Below, in pieces: positions 5,736 through 7,816 of a stretch of 7,816 nt of DNA; position 1 is the stretch's first letter, and each line of letters opens with the position of its first letter. Location of the stretch: positions 1 to 7,816 of the forward strand of contig DAOUZG010000079.1 of assembly GCA_030665705.1 (NCBI GenBank), written 5' to 3'. The DNA comes from Deltaproteobacteria bacterium (GTDB lineage: Bacteria; Myxococcota_A; UBA9160; SZUA-336). The notes below the pieces were generated by a model. That model ran no database searches, had not been told where the DNA came from, and saw only the letters and a list, made by a program, of their open reading frames with translations. The translations under genes and the position numbers were made by a program.

Positions 5736-6929
5736 TCAGGCGTCGAGGCGCGTTCGGCGCCGGAAGATCGCAAACACGCTCGTGTAGCCGTGCAGGAACG
5801 TCTGTCCCTCGACGGGTCCGATCTCCCCGTTGCAGAAAAACCCGCCGAGGGGGAGATCCCCGAGATGGCTTTGAAATGCCCGGCTGTCGTGATCGGGCTG
5901 GCCATATAGATGGACTCCGCGGCCGAGACAGGAGAAGAGCAACGCCCCCGCGGGAAGGCAGCGGGGATCGCGCTGGTCCGCGTAGCGCCCGAGATGGCGC
6001 TCGAGATCTTCGGCGGACGTAGTAGCATCGCGCAGGTGAAACTGCACCACCTGACCCTGCTGGAGACTCGCGCCCACGGCGAGCGAGCCGCTCTCCTCAT
6101 CGACGCCGACCAAGTTTCGAATCAGGAAATCCCCCTGTCGATATTCCTGTTGCGCGGAGTGCATCCCGATTCCGAGAGAGAGCGACGCGCGCATCAGCTC
6201 TCGATCGCGGGGCGCGGCCCGCTCGAAAAGCTCCTGAAGCAACTGGACGGGTCGACGACCGTCCAGCTCGAGGAGCAGGTTGTCCCGCGACCGGGTGACG
6301 AAGAGCGGTGTACCGATTGGCCGACAGCCCTGCGCGACGATTGCGTCGACCTCGACGTCGCCTTGCAGCGCGAGTCCGACCATCCCCGAGCGATAGACCT
6401 GCCCCCCCAGGTAGAGGGAGTGATCTCCCGGCTGGGTGCCGCCGCTCGCGAGTCCCCCCACCTTGACGCTCGAGGGAAAGTGCTCATCCAGGCCGGTCAC
6501 GAAGGTCTCGGTATCGAAGGTCAGCGGGTCGGCGAAGAGCACGAAGTGGGGGGACGGCTCCGCCTCCAGACCCAACGTCTCGCGCCACGCCGCGGAGTTT
6601 CGGTCGGGCAACGTGTCGGCTCCGAGCCGGAAGGACCGGACCTGCACGTCGGGCAACACCGCCGCCGTCAACGAGAGGCCCGGAGGATCCTCTGCCTCAC
6701 GACCTCCTCCGATCACGCCTTGTCCGTTGCATCCAACGAGCAGGCGTGCGGAAAGCGCATCCCCCGCGAGATCCACGAGTCCTTCTTCATGGGCGCGGTA
6801 GCGCTCCGAGGCAAAGAGAAACGCGAGATCGGGATCACCGGGCCCCAGCCTCTCGCGCACCACATCGGCCGCCTCCTGGACCGCGCCCTCGGGGTCGGAG
6901 TTCTCTGAGACGCCCGATGCCCACCTCAT
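5736..6929 (-). CDS. FIST domain (FIST_N plus FIST_C) protein
   Basis: A 397-residue protein made of the FIST N- and C-terminal domains only. FIST domains are proposed small-molecule sensors, usually attached to or encoded near signalling proteins; no output domain and no membrane segment is seen here. The start MRWASGVS is typical of stand-alone members. FIST_N spans about 30-215 with LLVGCNGQGVIGGGRE at 63-78 and KVGGLASGG at 156-164. FIST_C spans about 220-390 and ends with the strongly conserved block PLGGFFCNGEIGPV (360-373) and FLHGYTSVFAIFR (378-390), with FSCLGRG at 332-338. The ATG at 6929 has no good ribosome-binding site; GGAG is about 20 nt upstream, inside the tail of the truncated isomerase gene 18 bp away. 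That suggests FIST once followed the isomerase in an operon. It converges on the cupin gene, 33 bp between stops. Confidence 0.93.
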   Translation of the reverse strand: MRWASGVSENSDPEGAVQEAADVVRERLGPGDPDLAFLFASERYRAHEEGLVDLAGDALSARLLVGCNGQGVIGGGREAEDPPGLSLTAAVLPDVQVRSFRLGADTLPDRNSAAWRETLGLEAEPSPHFVLFADPLTFDTETFVTGLDEHFPSSVKVGGLASGGTQPGDHSLYLGGQVYRSGMVGLALQGDVEVDAIVAQGCRPIGTPLFVTRSRDNLLLELDGRRPVQLLQELFERAAPRDRELMRASLSLGIGMHSAQQEYRQGDFLIRNLVGVDEESGSLAVGASLQQGQVVQFHLRDATTSAEDLERHLGRYADQRDPRCLPAGALLFSCLGRGVHLYGQPDHDSRAFQSHLGDLPLGGFFCNGEIGPVEGQTFLHGYTSVFAIFRRRTRLDA

Positions 6930-6947
6930 GCGCGGGACGCCAGCAAC

Positions 6948-7130
6948 CTACTCCGTGCTCGTCCCTTGCACGCGGAAACGGGCGAACTCGAAGCGGTCGT
7001 CGCCCCAGAACATCTCCTCTTCGACAAACCGGGTCGGTACGCCGAACACACCGCGCGCGATGGCGGCCCGCGTCTGTTCCTCGAGGGGATACGCATCGTC
7101 GGACTCCTCCCCGCCCCGTGAGTCTAGCCC
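6948..7130 (-). pseudogene. C-terminal remnant of a DsbA-family / 2-hydroxychromene-2-carboxylate isomerase-type gene
   Basis: A 60-codon stretch with no start codon ends at a TAG (complement of 6948-6950). It contains EEQTRAAIARGVFGVPT followed by EEEMFWGDDRFEFARF, which is the C-terminal signature of the kappa-GST/HCCA isomerase branch of the DsbA fold (cis-proline loop G-V-P-T, then the MFWG-x-DR block). A GLD upstream may be the last recognisable part. A TGA closes the frame at 7185-7187, and an intact plus-strand yqgE begins at 7279, so the first 130-150 residues of a normal protein of about 200 are absent. It reads as a 5'-deleted gene. Family assignment by motif is good; the exact upstream break is uncertain. 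Confidence 0.72.
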
Positions 7131-7278
7131 GCGGGGATCTCCCGGGTCAGCAACCGGCGCTCGGGCGCCGGATCGCGAGCATCCTCAAGCGGGCTCGGAG
7201 CGCCCGACCCCTCCGACCTCGACAGCGGATTCAAGTTCTGGAAGGCTCTCGGGTAGGCGCTCGCTAACGGAGTCGGAG
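7131..7278. other. Region between the isomerase remnant and yqgE, no gene recognised
   Basis: About 150 bp without a gene I can support; it completes the gap of roughly 350 bp between the FIST and yqgE starts. A start-less plus-strand frame (7128-7256) ends in DLDSGFKFWKALG before a TAG and looks faintly like a protein tail, but no family is recognised. The yqgE ribosome-binding site GGAG is at 7269-7272. No clear promoter or terminator is visible. The stretch probably contains the deletion or rearrangement junction. Confidence 0.5.
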
Positions 7279-7816
7279 ATGGACGCGCGGAAGATTGCCC
7301 CGGGTTTGATGCTCGCGATGCCCCAGCTCGAGGACCCCAACTTCACGCGGTCCGTCATCTTGATGATCGAGCACAACGAGGAGGGGTCGTTCGGACTGAT
7401 CGTCAATCGCCCGAGCGACCTGCTCGTTGCGGATGTCCTCTCTTCTCTGGGGATCGAGTGGACGAGCGATCCGGAGGAGCTCGTCTGGAGCGGGGGCCCG
7501 GTGATGCCGAGAACCGGCTGGGTTCTGCACGAGCCGGTGGACATCCCCGACGAAGAGGGGAAGGTCGACGTCACCCCGGAAATTGTCCTCTCCACGTCGC
7601 CGGACCGTCTGCGAGCCATTGCCCAGGCTCCCCCCCCACGGGTCCGGTTCGTTTTGGGCTTCTCCGGGTGGGGCCCGGCGCAGCTCGAATCGGAGCTGGC
7701 CGCGGGAGCGTGGATCACGGCCGAGGTCACCCCAGAGCTGATCTTCAACACACCGGCGGAAGAGATGTGGGAGACGGTCCTCCGCTCGCTCGGGATCGAC
7801 CCCGCCTCGCTCGTCC
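7279..7816 (+). CDS. yqgE: YqgE/AlgH family protein (3' end outside window)
   Basis: About 179 codons are visible and run off the window; the family is usually 185-190 residues, so only a few residues are missing. The N-terminus MDARKIAPGLMLAMPQLEDP, then NFTRSVILMIEHNEEGSFGL and IVNRPSD, is the YqgE/AlgH signature. It is followed by WSGGPV, then FVLGFSGWGPAQLESELAAG, AWITAEVTPELIFNTP and the C-terminal WETVLRSLGIDPASLV. The family is widespread in Gram-negative bacteria; AlgH was first linked to alginate regulation in Pseudomonas, but its biochemical function is not settled. The ATG at 7279 follows GGAG at 7269-7272 with a 6-nt spacer. In many genomes it lies beside yqgF or pyrB, which would be expected just downstream. 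A run of eight C (7630-7637) encodes part of a Pro-Pro-Pro stretch. Confidence 0.95.
   Translation, partial: MDARKIAPGLMLAMPQLEDPNFTRSVILMIEHNEEGSFGLIVNRPSDLLVADVLSSLGIEWTSDPEELVWSGGPVMPRTGWVLHEPVDIPDEEGKVDVTPEIVLSTSPDRLRAIAQAPPPRVRFVLGFSGWGPAQLESELAAGAWITAEVTPELIFNTPAEEMWETVLRSLGIDPASLV

Noticed and set aside
5910..6908. A 332-codon open frame antisense to the FIST gene
   Set aside because: The opposite strand carries unmistakable FIST motifs over its whole length; this frame has none.
6746..7267. A 173-codon plus-strand frame across the FIST start and the isomerase remnant
   Set aside because: Arg/Pro-rich, antisense to better-supported coding, and with no motif.
7185..7751. A 188-codon minus-strand frame across yqgE
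   Set aside because: Antisense to a clear YqgE/AlgH protein and Ser-rich in a shadow-like way; its far end merely shares register with the isomerase remnant.

Overview
The window is high-GC DNA (about two thirds G+C by eye) from what is very probably a Gram-negative bacterium. It carries a BamE/SmpA-like outer-membrane lipoprotein and a YqgE/AlgH gene. The mix of an LLM-type flavin oxidoreductase, an acyl-CoA synthetase, a FIST protein and a WbuC-type cupin would fit a myxobacterial, Binatota-like or other deltaproteobacterial lineage. That placement is inference; no rRNA or other phylogenetic marker is present.

Layout: a short leader with a candidate extended -10 promoter precedes a GNAT acetyltransferase (+, 141-611). 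Its stop codon overlaps the stop of a convergent M18 aminopeptidase (-, 608-1912). That gene lies 41 bp downstream of an LLM-class oxidoreductase (-, 1954-2940), and the two probably form an operon. A 125-bp divergent region with palindromic sequences leads to an AMP-binding acyl-CoA synthetase (+, 3066-4631). The synthetase ends 8 bp from a convergent BamE-like lipoprotein gene (-, 4640-5053). A second divergent region, with three tandem 17-bp repeats and overlapping -10-like elements on both strands, separates the lipoprotein from a WbuC-family cupin (+, 5178-5702). The cupin converges on a FIST protein (-, 5736-6929). Directly upstream of FIST, on the same strand, is the C-terminal remnant of a DsbA/2-hydroxychromene-2-carboxylate isomerase-type gene (-, about 6948-7130). 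After a gap of roughly 150 bp without a recognised gene comes YqgE/AlgH (+, from 7279), cut off by the window end.

The genes look like chromosomal housekeeping and accessory metabolism arranged singly or in pairs, not one dedicated pathway. I see no tRNA, rRNA, CRISPR array, transposase or attachment site, and no convincing new multi-gene system. The best leads are the tandem repeat at 5069-5119, the truncated isomerase and its junction with yqgE, and the palindromes between the LLM oxidoreductase and acyl-CoA synthetase genes.
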